Below, in pieces: positions 1 to 8,602 of a DNA stretch of 43,855 nt. The notes below the pieces were generated by a model that saw only the letters and a list, made by a program, of their open reading frames with translations, ran no database searches and was not told where the DNA came from. Made by a program: the position numbers and the translations under genes. Position 1 is the stretch's first letter. Every line of letters begins with the position of its first letter. Source of the stretch: Deltaproteobacteria bacterium (GTDB lineage Bacteria; Myxococcota_A; Polyangia; DRWM01; JAAZOP01); assembly GCA_016218815.1 (NCBI GenBank), contig JACRCX010000148.1, positions 1 to 43,855 on the forward strand. The letters are read 5' to 3'.

Positions 1-745
1 CGCCGCCGCCGCCGCCGCCGCCGCCGGGCGCCGAGCCCGCGCGACCGCCCATCGGCAGCGCCGCGTCGTCGCCCTCCGCGGCCCCGGGGAAGCCGCCCGG
101 CCCGGCGACGCCGCCCGCGGGGGGCGCGGCGATCCCCGGCTGGCCGGAGGCGACAATCGAGGAGCCCGCGGCGAGCGAAGCCTCGCTCGTCACCAGGATG
201 TGGCCGGGCAGCCCCGTGGCGTCGGGCTCGACCGCGAGCGGCACGTCCGCGCCCAGGCGGAAGTCGTAGAACATCCAGGTGCCGCTCATGTGCGGCGGAG
301 TGCTGGTCGAGGAACCTCCGCCGTGGTCGAGCGGCAGGACGAGGACGGTGGAACTGATCTGGACGGCGGCGCCCTGGAAGGTGACGCGCACCTGCTGGCC
401 CTGGATCGGCGACGGGAGCGCCTGGCCGTGTCCGGGCAGCCACTTGCCCAGGCGCAAGGCGACGCCGCAGCGCACGTTGTTGCACAACCAGTCGGTGACC
501 TCGATATCGCCGGGTCGCGGGTTGTTTCCCGAAGTGACGGCGAACGAAGGCGGAGCGGCCACGCCGGTGAAGTCGGTGCCGGAGAAATGCAGCGCGAGGT
601 GCTGCAATCCCTCGAAGACGGGGGTGGGCTCGACCGCCGCCACTTGCGGCGCGACATACGTGTCGGTCGGGCCGTGGGAGTCGGACTCGCACGAGCAGCC
701 GAGGGCGAGGACGGCCAGGGTCGGCGCGACGGAGATGCGGAACAT
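1..745 (-). CDS. Secreted lipoprotein, 3' end beyond the window (partial)
   Basis: The reading frame starts at ATG 745 and is still open at base 2, giving about 248 residues. It begins MFRISVAPTLAVLALGCSCE, a short lipoprotein signal with a lipobox (ALGC). The middle reads as a mixed beta-strand domain (positions 30-150), then 'STSTPPHMSGTWMFYDFRLG', then a Gly/Ala/Pro-rich stretch. The frame reaches the window edge in a run of Gly codons, the GCC repeat at 1-26. I recognise no family. The product probably sits in the outer membrane or periplasm. The poly-Gly run is real coding sequence, but it is also where an assembler could stop, so the length is unknown. Confidence 0.75.
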   Translation of the reverse strand, partial: MFRISVAPTLAVLALGCSCESDSHGPTDTYVAPQVAAVEPTPVFEGLQHLALHFSGTDFTGVAAPPSFAVTSGNNPRPGDIEVTDWLCNNVRCGVALRLGKWLPGHGQALPSPIQGQQVRVTFQGAAVQISSTVLVLPLDHGGGSSTSTPPHMSGTWMFYDFRLGADVPLAVEPDATGLPGHILVTSEASLAAGSSIVASGQPGIAAPPAGGVAGPGGFPGAAEGDDAALPMGGRAGSAPGGGGGGGG

Positions 746-787
746 GGGCGGCACCTTAGCAGAGCGGAGCGCGATCGCAACGCGTTC

Positions 788-815
788 TTGACTCCGAGCC
801 GCGGCGGTGTAGGCT
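788..815 (+). promoter_or_regulatory. Probable sigma-70 promoter of the PilZ gene
   Basis: TTGACT (788-793) is followed, after 16 bases, by TAGGCT (810-815). This lies about 120 bases upstream of the PilZ start, in the intergenic space shared with the divergent lipoprotein gene. It is a motif match only. Confidence 0.4.
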
Positions 816-934
816 CCAAGTCGGCCGGCGGCCGGGCGCGCCAATCGACCCGCAAGGCATCTCGCGCGCGGTCCGGGGCGCTCGGCAACCGACGAGGCTG
901 CGGCCCGCACGGCACGCGGCCGAGGGGAGAGCCG

Positions 935-1342
<408 letters not shown>

Positions 1343-1354
1343 GTCAGCCTCGCG

Positions 1355-2500
1355 CTACTTCTCCGCGGCGGCGATCGCCTTGTCCAACTCGCCGGCTGCA
1401 ACCGCGAAGGCGGCGTAGGCTTTGAGGAACTCCTTGAGCGGCGGCTCGAGATCGATGGTCTGCTTGACGCAGATGTCGGCGAGCACCGCGTAGGAGGAGT
1501 AGGCCTCGTCGCCAACGCGCACCCCGTCGCTCGACCACCACGTCACCATGTCCTCGAGCTGGTCCGGCTTCGCTGGGTCGGCCAGCTCCAGCAGCGGATA
1601 GCATTGCGAGGAGACGCGCTTGCCCCACTCCAGGATGTTGGTCGGCTGGCCGTACGCGCCGGTGCACAGCTCGGTCAGCTTGTCCCGCAGCAGCTTGACG
1701 CCCAGGAGGTACCCGCGGCCTTCCTCGACCGCCTTGGTGTCGTGCACCAGCAGCGAGGCGACGTCCACGTCGTACGACTTGAGGATGCAGACCATGAAGT
1801 CGAGATAGCGGTACGCGTTCTTCCTCTCGGGCTCCCCGGCCCCGATGCGCGTCAGGCAATCATCGACCGTGTTGTCCTTGCTGCAGGGCGGCGGCGGCTC
1901 GGCGGCGGGTGGCGCGGCCGGCGGCGCGGCCGGCTGACCCGCGGGCGTCGCCGGCGGCGTCTCCGAGGGAGGACAGAGCATCTGGCACTTCTGCAGCAGC
2001 GCCCAACCCTGGTCGCCGGCCGTCTTCAGGAGCGGCGAGTACACCCCGTTGAACTCGATCCGCGTGTCGTCGACCTGCTTGTAGTCGAGGAACGCCTGGT
2101 GCACGACGCCCCACGCGGTGATCATCGCGTCCGCGGCGTCGGTGTAGGCGTCGCGGGCCGAGCCGATCTCGGTCGTCGGCGCCACCATCAGCCGAATCTT
2201 CTCGATCGTCTGCTCCAGGTTCGCCGTGCAGCCCTCGGACTTCTCCGTGATGAAGCCCTCGGGATCGGAATCGAAGCGGACCTTGATCGTCTCGATGAAC
2301 TCCTTCGCCTGGTTGGGCAGGTTCTCGCTGCCGTAGAGGCAGCCGAAGAAGCCCTGGCGCACGCCTTCCTGGTGGATCTGCGCGAACTCGGTGTGGAACT
2401 TCTTGATCGGGCCCTTCGGATCCGATTTCTTGCACGACCACGACCCGACCAGCGACACGATCGCGACCAGAACGAGCCACCGCAATGTACGTCCCGTCAT
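1355..2500 (-). CDS. Putative lipoprotein of unknown function, proline-rich linker
   Basis: 381 residues. The start MTGRTLRWLVLVAIVSLVGS leads to Cys 23 inside WSCKKSD, a lipoprotein-like signal with an imperfect lipobox. Two mainly helical halves, roughly 25-190 and 235-381, are separated by a Pro/Ala-rich linker near 200-225. Paired Cys residues in both halves (CLYG/GCTAN and CQMLCPP; CSK, DDCL, CILK, LCTG, QCYP) suggest disulfides and an extracytoplasmic location. I do not recognise the family. ATG 2500 is preceded by GGAGGA at good spacing. It lies 104 bases downstream of the sulfur operon on the same strand but has its own candidate promoter, so a role in sulfur metabolism cannot be assumed. 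Confidence 0.75.
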   Translation of the reverse strand: MTGRTLRWLVLVAIVSLVGSWSCKKSDPKGPIKKFHTEFAQIHQEGVRQGFFGCLYGSENLPNQAKEFIETIKVRFDSDPEGFITEKSEGCTANLEQTIEKIRLMVAPTTEIGSARDAYTDAADAMITAWGVVHQAFLDYKQVDDTRIEFNGVYSPLLKTAGDQGWALLQKCQMLCPPSETPPATPAGQPAAPPAAPPAAEPPPPCSKDNTVDDCLTRIGAGEPERKNAYRYLDFMVCILKSYDVDVASLLVHDTKAVEEGRGYLLGVKLLRDKLTELCTGAYGQPTNILEWGKRVSSQCYPLLELADPAKPDQLEDMVTWWSSDGVRVGDEAYSSYAVLADICVKQTIDLEPPLKEFLKAYAAFAVAAGELDKAIAAAEK

Positions 2501-2564
2501 CGGTCGTCCTCCTCGGGCCGCCGCCGCCCCCAAACGGCGCGGACCCGTCTTCCAGAACGACGCC

Positions 2565-2594
2565 AATGTACCGCGGGCGAGGGCGACCGCGCAA
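2565..2594 (-). promoter_or_regulatory. Candidate promoter of the 1355-2500 lipoprotein gene
   Basis: On the minus strand TTGCGC (2594-2589) and TACATT (2570-2565) are separated by 18 bases, with the ATG 65 bases downstream. The -35 match is weak. Confidence 0.3.
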
Positions 2595-2604
2595 CCAGAC
2601 CGCG

Positions 2605-3786
2605 CTAACAGCCGCCGCCCTTCTTCGGCCCGCGGGGCTGAACGCGCGCGGGCCCGGCCGGCGCAGGGGGTGGCGGGGCCGCCGCCGCGCCGGTGAACTT
2701 GGCGTGCAGCGCCGAGACCAGCCGGAAGCGCGCCAGCGCCTCCGGCGTGACGGGCGACGGCGCGACGGGCGCCGTCAGGATCGCGGTCTCGAACGCGGCG
2801 AACCCGCCGGCCAGCACCAGCACCGGACCGCCGAAACGCGCGGCGGGTCCGGGCAGCGCCCGCAGCTCGGCCGCCCCGTAGAGCACCAGGCGCCGCGTGG
2901 GCGGAAGGTCGGCGAGGAACGACCCGCCGGGGTCGTCGGCGGGCAAACACATCGCGCCCGGAATCCGCTTCGCCTCGCACGCGGCCGGCTCGCGGACGTC
3001 GACCAGCCGCACGGAGTCGGGACTCTCGACCAGCGTCCGCGCGAGCGTCAGGGAATCGATCCGGACGACCCTCGGCGCGGGAGCGGCCGCGGGCGCCGGC
3101 GGCTCGAGCGCGAGGGTCCCGAGGCCGCCGAGCGACGCGAGGGCGATGCCGATGAAGACCCAGTTGCGGGGGACGGGAGCGAGCAGCGGGCCGCCGCCGC
3201 GCCTGCGCGCGAAGAGCTTCTCCAGCGCCTCGGCGCCAAGGAACATGCCGACGGCCATGGCGGCGACGCCCGCGGCGAGCAGCGCCTGCGGCACGCCCAG
3301 AAGGTCGGGCAGCCGGGCCACGCCCATCGCACCGGACATCTCGAACTCCGCCACCCACGGATGGAAGAAGCCGTAGAGCAACGAGCCGGCCATGACGCCG
3401 GCGACGGTCATGGCGCCGTCGAGGTTGCCCGAGCCCGCGGCGACGACCGCCGTGCCGGGGCAGTAGCCCGAGACGATGAAGCCGACACCGAGCAGAAGGC
3501 CGCCGGCGAGCTGCGGCCAGAGGAAGGTCTCGGGCACGGTGAGCAGGGAGTAGTCGAGCACGCCGGCCCCGGCGAGGATCGTGGTGCCGAGCAGCGCGGT
3601 GACGATGGCGCCGAACATCACCTTCAGCACCCGCGTGTCGGCGAAGTAGAACTGCGCCGCGAGCACCGGCGCGCGCCCGAAGCCGGAACGCTCGAGCACG
3701 AACCCGAAGGCGAACCCGAGCAGCGTCCCCGCGACCAGGCTCGCCTCGTAGCCGAACGCATCCAGGGGGTAGAGGGGAAAGATCAT
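2605..3786 (-). CDS. YeeE/YedE sulfur transporter half fused to a cysteine-less rhodanese domain
   Basis: 393 residues. The first ~200 form one half of a YeeE/YedE (Sul_transp) membrane protein: hydrophobic helices, GFVLERSGFGRA, and the conserved cysteine motif SGYCPGT. YeeE-family proteins import thiosulfate or related sulfur compounds through conserved membrane cysteines. Residues ~235-350 form a rhodanese-like domain (VRLVDVREPAACEAKRIPGA). Where the catalytic Cys loop should be it reads VLYGAAELR, so the sulfur-transfer Cys is missing and the domain is probably structural or a sulfur-binding relic. It ends in a Pro/Ala tail plus GGGC. The start is taken as ATG 3786, 8 bases after GGAGG and overlapping the upstream stop as ATGA. 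ATG 3792 is also possible but sits only 2 bases from that Shine-Dalgarno sequence. Confidence 0.88.
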   Translation of the reverse strand: MIFPLYPLDAFGYEASLVAGTLLGFAFGFVLERSGFGRAPVLAAQFYFADTRVLKVMFGAIVTALLGTTILAGAGVLDYSLLTVPETFLWPQLAGGLLLGVGFIVSGYCPGTAVVAAGSGNLDGAMTVAGVMAGSLLYGFFHPWVAEFEMSGAMGVARLPDLLGVPQALLAAGVAAMAVGMFLGAEALEKLFARRRGGGPLLAPVPRNWVFIGIALASLGGLGTLALEPPAPAAAPAPRVVRIDSLTLARTLVESPDSVRLVDVREPAACEAKRIPGAMCLPADDPGGSFLADLPPTRRLVLYGAAELRALPGPAARFGGPVLVLAGGFAAFETAILTAPVAPSPVTPEALARFRLVSALHAKFTGAAAAPPPPAPAGPARVQPRGPKKGGGC

Positions 3787-4298
3787 CGCCATTGCCTCCG
3801 GACGAGCGGCGCGGCGAGGTACCCACCGGCGAAGACCATCATCATGAAGACCCAGGAGCCGAGGGAAAGGACCGAGCCGCCGGTGAGCGCCTGGCCCGAG
3901 GTGCAGCCGCGGGCGAGCCGTGCGGCGACGCCCATCAGGATTCCCCCGGCGAGCGCCAGGCCCAGCCGGCCCCAGGCCGGCATCGGGCGTGGGCCCATCA
4001 GGATCCCGCGCCGCAGGCGGCCGGCGGAGTAGGCGCCGACGACGCCGCCGAGGAACACGCCCAGGACCTCGAAGACGAGCCAGTCGTCGAGCACGTTCTT
4101 GCCCGGCCCGACGTACTTGGCGAAGTACGGGTCGTGCCCGACCGTGTCGGGCGCGACGACGTACGCCGCGCCGATCGCCGCCCGGTTGGCCGCACCGGAC
4201 GCGCCCAGGCCGTTGCCCATGACGAGGAACGAGGCGAGCAGGACGAGGCCGAGCGCCACGCCCGCCACATACGGATTCCAGAGTTTTTGGTGGGGCAT
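3783..4298 (-). CDS. YeeE/YedE family sulfur transporter, N-terminal half gene
   Basis: 171 residues with about four membrane helices. It holds the other conserved YeeE/YedE cysteine motif, ARGCTSGQALTGG, near residue 135. A single YeeE protein normally contains both repeats. Here they are two overlapping genes (ATGA at 3786-3783), so the two products most likely assemble into one channel-like importer for thiosulfate or a similar sulfur species. ATG 4298 is preferred because AAGGAG lies 9 bases upstream; an upstream GTG (4322) would cover that ribosome binding site. It follows the reductase genes on the same strand, suggesting that substrate uptake is encoded with substrate reduction. Confidence 0.88.
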   Translation of the reverse strand: MPHQKLWNPYVAGVALGLVLLASFLVMGNGLGASGAANRAAIGAAYVVAPDTVGHDPYFAKYVGPGKNVLDDWLVFEVLGVFLGGVVGAYSAGRLRRGILMGPRPMPAWGRLGLALAGGILMGVAARLARGCTSGQALTGGSVLSLGSWVFMMMVFAGGYLAAPLVRRQWR

Positions 4299-4373
4299 CG
4301 ATCTGCACTCCTTACTCGGCACCGCCTGGTGCCGTGTTCTCCCCCGCGGCGCTCCTGGCGTTCGGGGCCGGAC

Positions 4374-5336
4374 TCATGGGAACTCCCGGAACGAGGACGC
4401 CTGCCCGGCGACGAGCAGGACCCAGCGCAGGGCGAAGCCTCCGGCGAGAATCAGCGCGGGCGCGAGCGCGGCCAGCGGCAGGCGGCGCCGCCGACCGATC
4501 AACTCCATGGCCAGCGGCACCAGGAGCCCGGCGAAGACGACGAGCGACCAGAAGGCGCTGGTCCACGGTCCGCCCATCAGGTGGTAGAGCGCGTGCTGCG
4601 CCGACCGGTCGCCTGCGGCGAAGCCCAGGAGCATCGCGCCCAGCAGCAGCAGCTCGACGAGAATCGCACCGACGTCCCAGCGCACGACGAAGTCGTGCTC
4701 GCGCTCGTCCAGCCGGAAGAGGAGGAGGAAGGCGGCGCCCGTCGACAGCCCGGAGGCGAGGAAGAGCGGTCCGAGCACCGCGGTGTTCCACTGCGGACGC
4801 GCGGCGAGGGTGCCGAGCAGGAGGCCGGTATAGAGGCCGAGGCCGAGGCCCGCGACGACGGACGTCTTGAGCACGGCGCGGCGGGCGCGGTCGGCCCAGC
4901 GCAGGAGCGGGCGGAGCAGCGGGGCGAGCGCCCGGCGCGCGAGCAGCGTCTCGCGCTGCCCGGCCGTGAGCGACCCGACGCCGTGGAGGAAGGCGACGGG
5001 GTAGACGAGGAGCAGGATCCACGAGCCCCAGGACATGGGCGAGGTCCAGCGGAAGGCGAGGTAGAAGCGGTAGACGTGGAGCTTGTGGGCGAGGTCCAGG
5101 AACAGGGCGAGCATGCCCAGGGAGAGCAGGCCCAGCGCGGCGAAGGGCATGGCGCGCAGGGCGCGGCTGCGCGGGCGGTCGGGATGGAGCAGCTCGTAGC
5201 CTGCGCCGAGGATCAGCAGCCCGGCGACGAGGCCGCCGAGGAAGAGGTAGACGGGGATCTCCCAGCCCCATGCGGAGAGGACGGGATCGATCGCGGCGTT
5301 GTGCCGCGTGGTGACGACCTCGAGATTGCCGGTCAT
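4374..5336 (-). CDS. psrC: NrfD/PsrC-type membrane subunit of a molybdopterin oxidoreductase
   Basis: 320 residues, about eight to nine hydrophobic segments, with the NrfD/PsrC pattern WGWEIPVYLFLGGLVAG near the N-terminus and FRWTSPMSWGSW near residue 100. PsrC-type subunits anchor a PsrAB or PhsAB dimer in the membrane and exchange electrons with menaquinone. The gene lies 15 bases downstream of the Fe-S subunit gene, in the usual A-B-C order. The start at ATG 5336 (MTGNLEVVTTRHN) is at the normal position. The symbol is by family; thiosulfate, polysulfide and tetrathionate reductases share this subunit type, so the substrate is not fixed by this gene. Confidence 0.9.
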   Translation of the reverse strand: MTGNLEVVTTRHNAAIDPVLSAWGWEIPVYLFLGGLVAGLLILGAGYELLHPDRPRSRALRAMPFAALGLLSLGMLALFLDLAHKLHVYRFYLAFRWTSPMSWGSWILLLVYPVAFLHGVGSLTAGQRETLLARRALAPLLRPLLRWADRARRAVLKTSVVAGLGLGLYTGLLLGTLAARPQWNTAVLGPLFLASGLSTGAAFLLLFRLDEREHDFVVRWDVGAILVELLLLGAMLLGFAAGDRSAQHALYHLMGGPWTSAFWSLVVFAGLLVPLAMELIGRRRRLPLAALAPALILAGGFALRWVLLVAGQASSFREFP

Positions 5337-5351
5337 CGTCGTCGCCTCCTC

Positions 5352-5894
5352 TCATTCCAGGAAGTAGACGTTGGGCCCGCATCCGGTCTCGGGGTGCAGG
5401 ACCTTGAAGCGGCGCTCGCGCAGCTTGTGCGAGACGACGGAGTCGGGATCGCCGAGGTCGCCGAAGTCGAGACAATACGTCGGGCAGACGGAGACGCAGG
5501 CGGGCTGGTCGCCGCGCTGCGCGCGGTGCAGGCAGAAGGTGCACTTGTCGACCCAGCCTCCGGGGTGCACGTAGCGCGCGTCGTAGGGGCAGGCGGCGAT
5601 GCAGGCCTTGCACCCGGTGCACTTGTCGTGCGTGACCAGCACGGCGCCCCCTCCGGCGACGTGGCTGGCGCCGGTGGGACAGGCATCCACGCAGGGCGGC
5701 TCGGAGCAGTGGTTGCAGCGCTCCGAGCGGTTCTGCGCGTGCAGCTCGGGAAACTCCCCGCGGGTCTCCTCGACGAGCCAATCGCGGCAGAAGCCGTCCG
5801 GGACGGCGTTCTCGGCCTTGCAGGCCAGGACGCAGGCCTTGCAGGCGACGCAGAGCCTGGTGTCGACGGTCATCGCCCAGCGCGGCCCGGTCAC
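5352..5894 (-). CDS. psrB: Four-cluster ferredoxin subunit (PsrB/PhsB type)
   Basis: 180 residues with sixteen cluster-ligand cysteines in the PsrB/DmsB arrangement: CVACKACVLAC (15-25), CNHCSEPPCVDACP, CTGCKACIAACP, and CTFC paired with CVSVCP. This predicts four [4Fe-4S] clusters carrying electrons between the NrfD-type quinone subunit and the molybdenum subunit. The start is taken as GTG 5894, which overlaps the stop of the upstream gene (GTGA) and yields MTGPRWAMTVDT, the usual N-terminus for this family. ATG 5873 would remove the conserved RW and has no ribosome binding site. Confidence 0.92.
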   Translation of the reverse strand: MTGPRWAMTVDTRLCVACKACVLACKAENAVPDGFCRDWLVEETRGEFPELHAQNRSERCNHCSEPPCVDACPTGASHVAGGGAVLVTHDKCTGCKACIAACPYDARYVHPGGWVDKCTFCLHRAQRGDQPACVSVCPTYCLDFGDLGDPDSVVSHKLRERRFKVLHPETGCGPNVYFLE

Positions 5895-8101
5895 GGCTGC
5901 CGCCTTTCCACGCGGACGAAGTTGACGTTCATGCCGGTGCCTCCCATGAGCGGATCGATCTTCGTGCGCGTCACCAGCCGCGTGTCGTTGGCGCCGCGCC
6001 CGCGTGCGAAGCGCAAGCCCGGCGCGTCGTGCCCGTAGCCGTGGACCAGGTAGACGCAGTCGGAGCGGATGCGCTGCGTCGCGCGCAACGCGAGCGGCTC
6101 GGAGCGCACCTCGTCCTGGTTGACGACGACGACCTGCTCGCCGTCGGCGAGACCCAGCTCGTCCGCCGCGCGGCGGTTGAGCCACAGCTCGTTGCTCGAC
6201 ATCACCTGGGAGAGGAAGCGGTTGTTCGTCGTGCGGCCGAAGGTGTGGACGGGCGAGCGTCCGAAGAGCAGGCGGAACATGCCGGGCGGGGGTTCCTCCG
6301 GCGGCGTGAACTCCGGCAGCGGGTCGAAGCCGGCGTCGGCCAGCGCCTGCGAGTAGAGCTCGATCTTCCCGGACGGGGTGTCGAAGGCGGGCTCGACGCC
6401 GTCCTCGATCGTGATCGCGGCCGGCGCACCGACGACGACACCGTCGCGCTTCATGACGTCGCAGTCCAGGCCCGCGGCATGGGCGCGCTGCATCGCGTAT
6501 TCGACGCTGTCCTTCCACGGGAAGTAGTCGGCCAGACCGACGCGGTGGGCGATCTCGCGCGCGATCCACCAGCCGGGCTTGCTGTCGTACATCGGCTCGA
6601 CCACGGGCTGGCGCACCGCCGCGAACGGCACGCGCCAGGGCGGCGCGTCGAGCTCGTCGCAGCGCTCGAGGTACGTGGACTCGGGGAGCACGACGTCGGC
6701 CCAGCCGGTGATCTCGGCGGGCAGGACGTCGACCACGGCGATGAAGTCGAGCGCCTGGATCGCCTGCTTCGTCTTCTCGGGCTCGGGCAGCGCCAGCATC
6801 AGGTTGGTGCCGTAGACGAGCCAGCCCTTGATGTCGTAGTCGGCGGTGCCGGGGATCGATGCTTCGCAGACGCCGGAGGCGATCGTCTCGTCGGCGAAGG
6901 GGTAGTTGTGGCCCTTCGCGACGTCCGCGGGCGGCTTCGGCTCCGTGCCGTAGTGCGTGTACGGGTACTTCGGGAGGGGGAGCTGGGCGGGAAGGAAGAA
7001 GCCGCCGCGACGACCCCAGGAGCCGAGCAGCGCGTTCAGGATGGCGACGGCCCGGGTGCGCTGGGTGTCGTCGCCGTACCAGGTGACGTGGCGGCCGGGG
7101 TGGACGAGCGACGCGGGGCGAGCGCCGGCGAGGAAGCGGGCGGTCTCGACGATCTTCTCCGGCGGGAGCGTCGTGGCCGCGTACGCCCATTCGGGCGTCT
7201 TGTCCGCGACGTGCTCGCGGAGCTTGTCCAGCCCGACGGCGTACTTCTCGACGTACTCGTGGTCGTAGAGGCCCTCGGCGAGGATGACGTGGATCCAGGC
7301 GAGGAGCAGGGCGAGGTCGGTCCCGGGCTTGATGGGAAGCCAATGATCGGCCTTGCCCGCGGCGACGGAGAAGCGGGGATCGACGACGACGAGACCCGCT
7401 CCGCGGGAGAGGGCGAGCGCGAAGTCCTGGACCTGGGTGTTGTGCATGTTCTCGCCCAGGTGCGAGCCGAGGAGGGTGATGCACCGGGCGTTCTCCATGT
7501 CGGTGTTCTCGGGGGAGCCCACGCCCTGGCCGAAGGTGAGACGGAAACCGGCTTCCCGCGGCCCGCGGCACTGGGCATAGGAGGGTGCGGCGACGTTCGC
7601 CGAGCCGTACGCACGGAGGAGGTGCTTGAACCACGAGCCGCCGTAGCCGTGCGTGTACAGCGCCAGCGCCTCGGGCCCGTGCTTGTCCCGCAGCGCCTTC
7701 AGACCGTCGGCCACGCGGTCCAGCGCCTCGGGCCATTCGACCTCGCGGAACGACTGGCCTCCCCGGCCGTTCACCCGCAGCAGGGGCTTCTTCAGGCGGT
7801 CCGGGTCGTAGAGCAGCCCGGTACCGCCGGTCCCACGCGGGCACAACCGTCCGCGGGAGAGCGGGTGCTTGGGATTGCCGACGATCTTCGTGACCCGCCC
7901 GTCCTTGACGTGGCACAGGATCCCGCACTTCCAGAAGCACAGCTCGCAGAACGACGGGACGACCCTGTCGCCGTCGGTGCCGGGGTCGGGCACGGGATCG
8001 CCGTCCGCGCCCCACCAGCGCGAGGCGAGCCCCGAGCCGACCGCGGCCGCACCCGCGCCCGCACCGGCGATCCGGATGAACTCCCTTCTCGTGTACGCCA
8101 T
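5891..8101 (-). CDS. psrA: Tat-exported molybdopterin oxidoreductase, PsrA/PhsA-like catalytic subunit
   Basis: 736 residues. TRREFIR followed by a hydrophobic Ala/Gly run is a twin-arginine signal, so the enzyme works outside the cytoplasmic membrane. Cys 52, 55, 59 and 87 (FCELCFWKC, RLCPRG) bind the FS0 [4Fe-4S] cluster. SYAQCRGPREAG near 178 offers the Cys that ligates molybdenum in the PsrA/PhsA/TtrA group. The molybdopterin dinucleotide-binding domain fills the C-terminus. With psrB and psrC this should be a polysulfide or thiosulfate reductase, or possibly work in reverse as a sulfur-compound dehydrogenase. The YeeE importer genes downstream favour thiosulfate or polysulfide, but the substrate is an inference. 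ATG 8101 has GGGAGGG upstream. Confidence 0.92.
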   Translation of the reverse strand: MAYTRREFIRIAGAGAGAAAVGSGLASRWWGADGDPVPDPGTDGDRVVPSFCELCFWKCGILCHVKDGRVTKIVGNPKHPLSRGRLCPRGTGGTGLLYDPDRLKKPLLRVNGRGGQSFREVEWPEALDRVADGLKALRDKHGPEALALYTHGYGGSWFKHLLRAYGSANVAAPSYAQCRGPREAGFRLTFGQGVGSPENTDMENARCITLLGSHLGENMHNTQVQDFALALSRGAGLVVVDPRFSVAAGKADHWLPIKPGTDLALLLAWIHVILAEGLYDHEYVEKYAVGLDKLREHVADKTPEWAYAATTLPPEKIVETARFLAGARPASLVHPGRHVTWYGDDTQRTRAVAILNALLGSWGRRGGFFLPAQLPLPKYPYTHYGTEPKPPADVAKGHNYPFADETIASGVCEASIPGTADYDIKGWLVYGTNLMLALPEPEKTKQAIQALDFIAVVDVLPAEITGWADVVLPESTYLERCDELDAPPWRVPFAAVRQPVVEPMYDSKPGWWIAREIAHRVGLADYFPWKDSVEYAMQRAHAAGLDCDVMKRDGVVVGAPAAITIEDGVEPAFDTPSGKIELYSQALADAGFDPLPEFTPPEEPPPGMFRLLFGRSPVHTFGRTTNNRFLSQVMSSNELWLNRRAADELGLADGEQVVVVNQDEVRSEPLALRATQRIRSDCVYLVHGYGHDAPGLRFARGRGANDTRLVTRTKIDPLMGGTGMNVNFVRVERRQP

Positions 8102-8110
8102 CTCGACCCT

Positions 8111-8167
8111 CCCCCCCCTGCGCCCCCCTGTCCGATCCCCCCTGCCGGCCCCCAACCCCCAGCCCCC
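8111..8167 (-). other. G-quadruplex-capable leader between the regulator and psrA
   Basis: On the transcribed (minus) strand six runs of 5-8 G follow one another, at 8167-8163, 8160-8156, 8153-8149, 8142-8137, 8128-8123 and 8118-8111. The loops are 2, 2, 6, 8 and 4 bases. The first four runs alone fit the classic four-tract pattern. The element fills almost the whole gap between the arsR stop and the psrA start and lies in the predicted 5' leader of psrA. Confidence 0.5.
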
Positions 8168-8172
8168 AGCCT

Positions 8173-8547
8173 CTAGCCTCCCGGGAGCTTCGCCCCGTGC
8201 TCCTCGTAGCAGCGCGCCAGGCAGCCCACGAGATCGCCGACGACGGGGAGCGCGACGGAGTAGCGGCGGAAGCCGCCGTCCCGGCGTACCCGGAGCAGTC
8301 CGTTGAGGCGCAGCGCGGAGAGCTGCTGGGAGGTGACGGCCTGGGCGAGGCCGAGCGAGGCGGAGATGTCGGTGACGGTGCGTTCGCCGCAGCCCAGGAG
8401 GTAGGCGAGAATGCGCAGGCGCGCGGGGTTGCCCAGGGCCTTGAGGACCCCGGCGAGCACTCCCGCCCACTCGCGATCCTCGGCGACCTTCGCCACCAGC
8501 CGCTGCGTCCCCTTCGTCGCCCCGCACCGCATCGTCCGCTTCGCCAT
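8173..8547 (-). CDS. ArsR/SmtB-family transcriptional regulator, possible thiol (sulfide) sensor
   Basis: 124 residues with an ArsR-type winged helix: LGNPARLRILAYLL, then VTDISASLGLAQAVTSQQLSAL as the recognition region and a GFRRYSVAL wing. The arsenic-type CVCD metal site is absent (it reads TVTD). Cysteines instead sit at 8, 53, 109 and 113, i.e. near the helix-3 start and in the last helix. This is broadly like, though not the same as, the two-cysteine persulfide sensors SqrR and BigR. It heads the sulfur operon, so repression relieved by sulfide or polysulfide is a sensible inference. The start at ATG 8547 is chosen because GGAGGG lies 6 bases upstream; ATG 8568 would overlap the operator. 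Confidence 0.88.
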   Translation of the reverse strand: MAKRTMRCGATKGTQRLVAKVAEDREWAGVLAGVLKALGNPARLRILAYLLGCGERTVTDISASLGLAQAVTSQQLSALRLNGLLRVRRDGGFRRYSVALPVVGDLVGCLARCYEEHGAKLPGG

Positions 8548-8568
8548 CCGCTTCCCTCCCGTCATCAT

Positions 8569-8602
8569 ATATTCGGATAGTCTAATATCATGATGCTGTC
8601 AA
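8569..8602 (-). promoter_or_regulatory. Promoter with overlapping palindromic operator for the sulfur operon
   Basis: On the minus strand a perfect TTGACA (8602-8597) is followed after 17 bases by TATCCG (8579-8574). An imperfect 20-bp palindrome at 8569-8588 (ATATT at one end, AATAT at the other, 7 of 10 positions pairing) covers the -10 and is the only AT-rich patch in the neighbourhood. It ends 21 bases before the regulator start, the normal place for an ArsR-family autorepression operator. Confidence 0.6.

Noticed and set aside
1..26. GCC microsatellite as a non-coding repeat
   Set aside because: It is in frame with the partial lipoprotein gene and encodes a poly-Gly stretch after Ala-Pro.
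6029..8176. Long plus-strand open frame opposite psrA
   Set aside because: psrA with its Tat signal and cluster cysteines is the real gene; the opposite frame has no recognisable domain.
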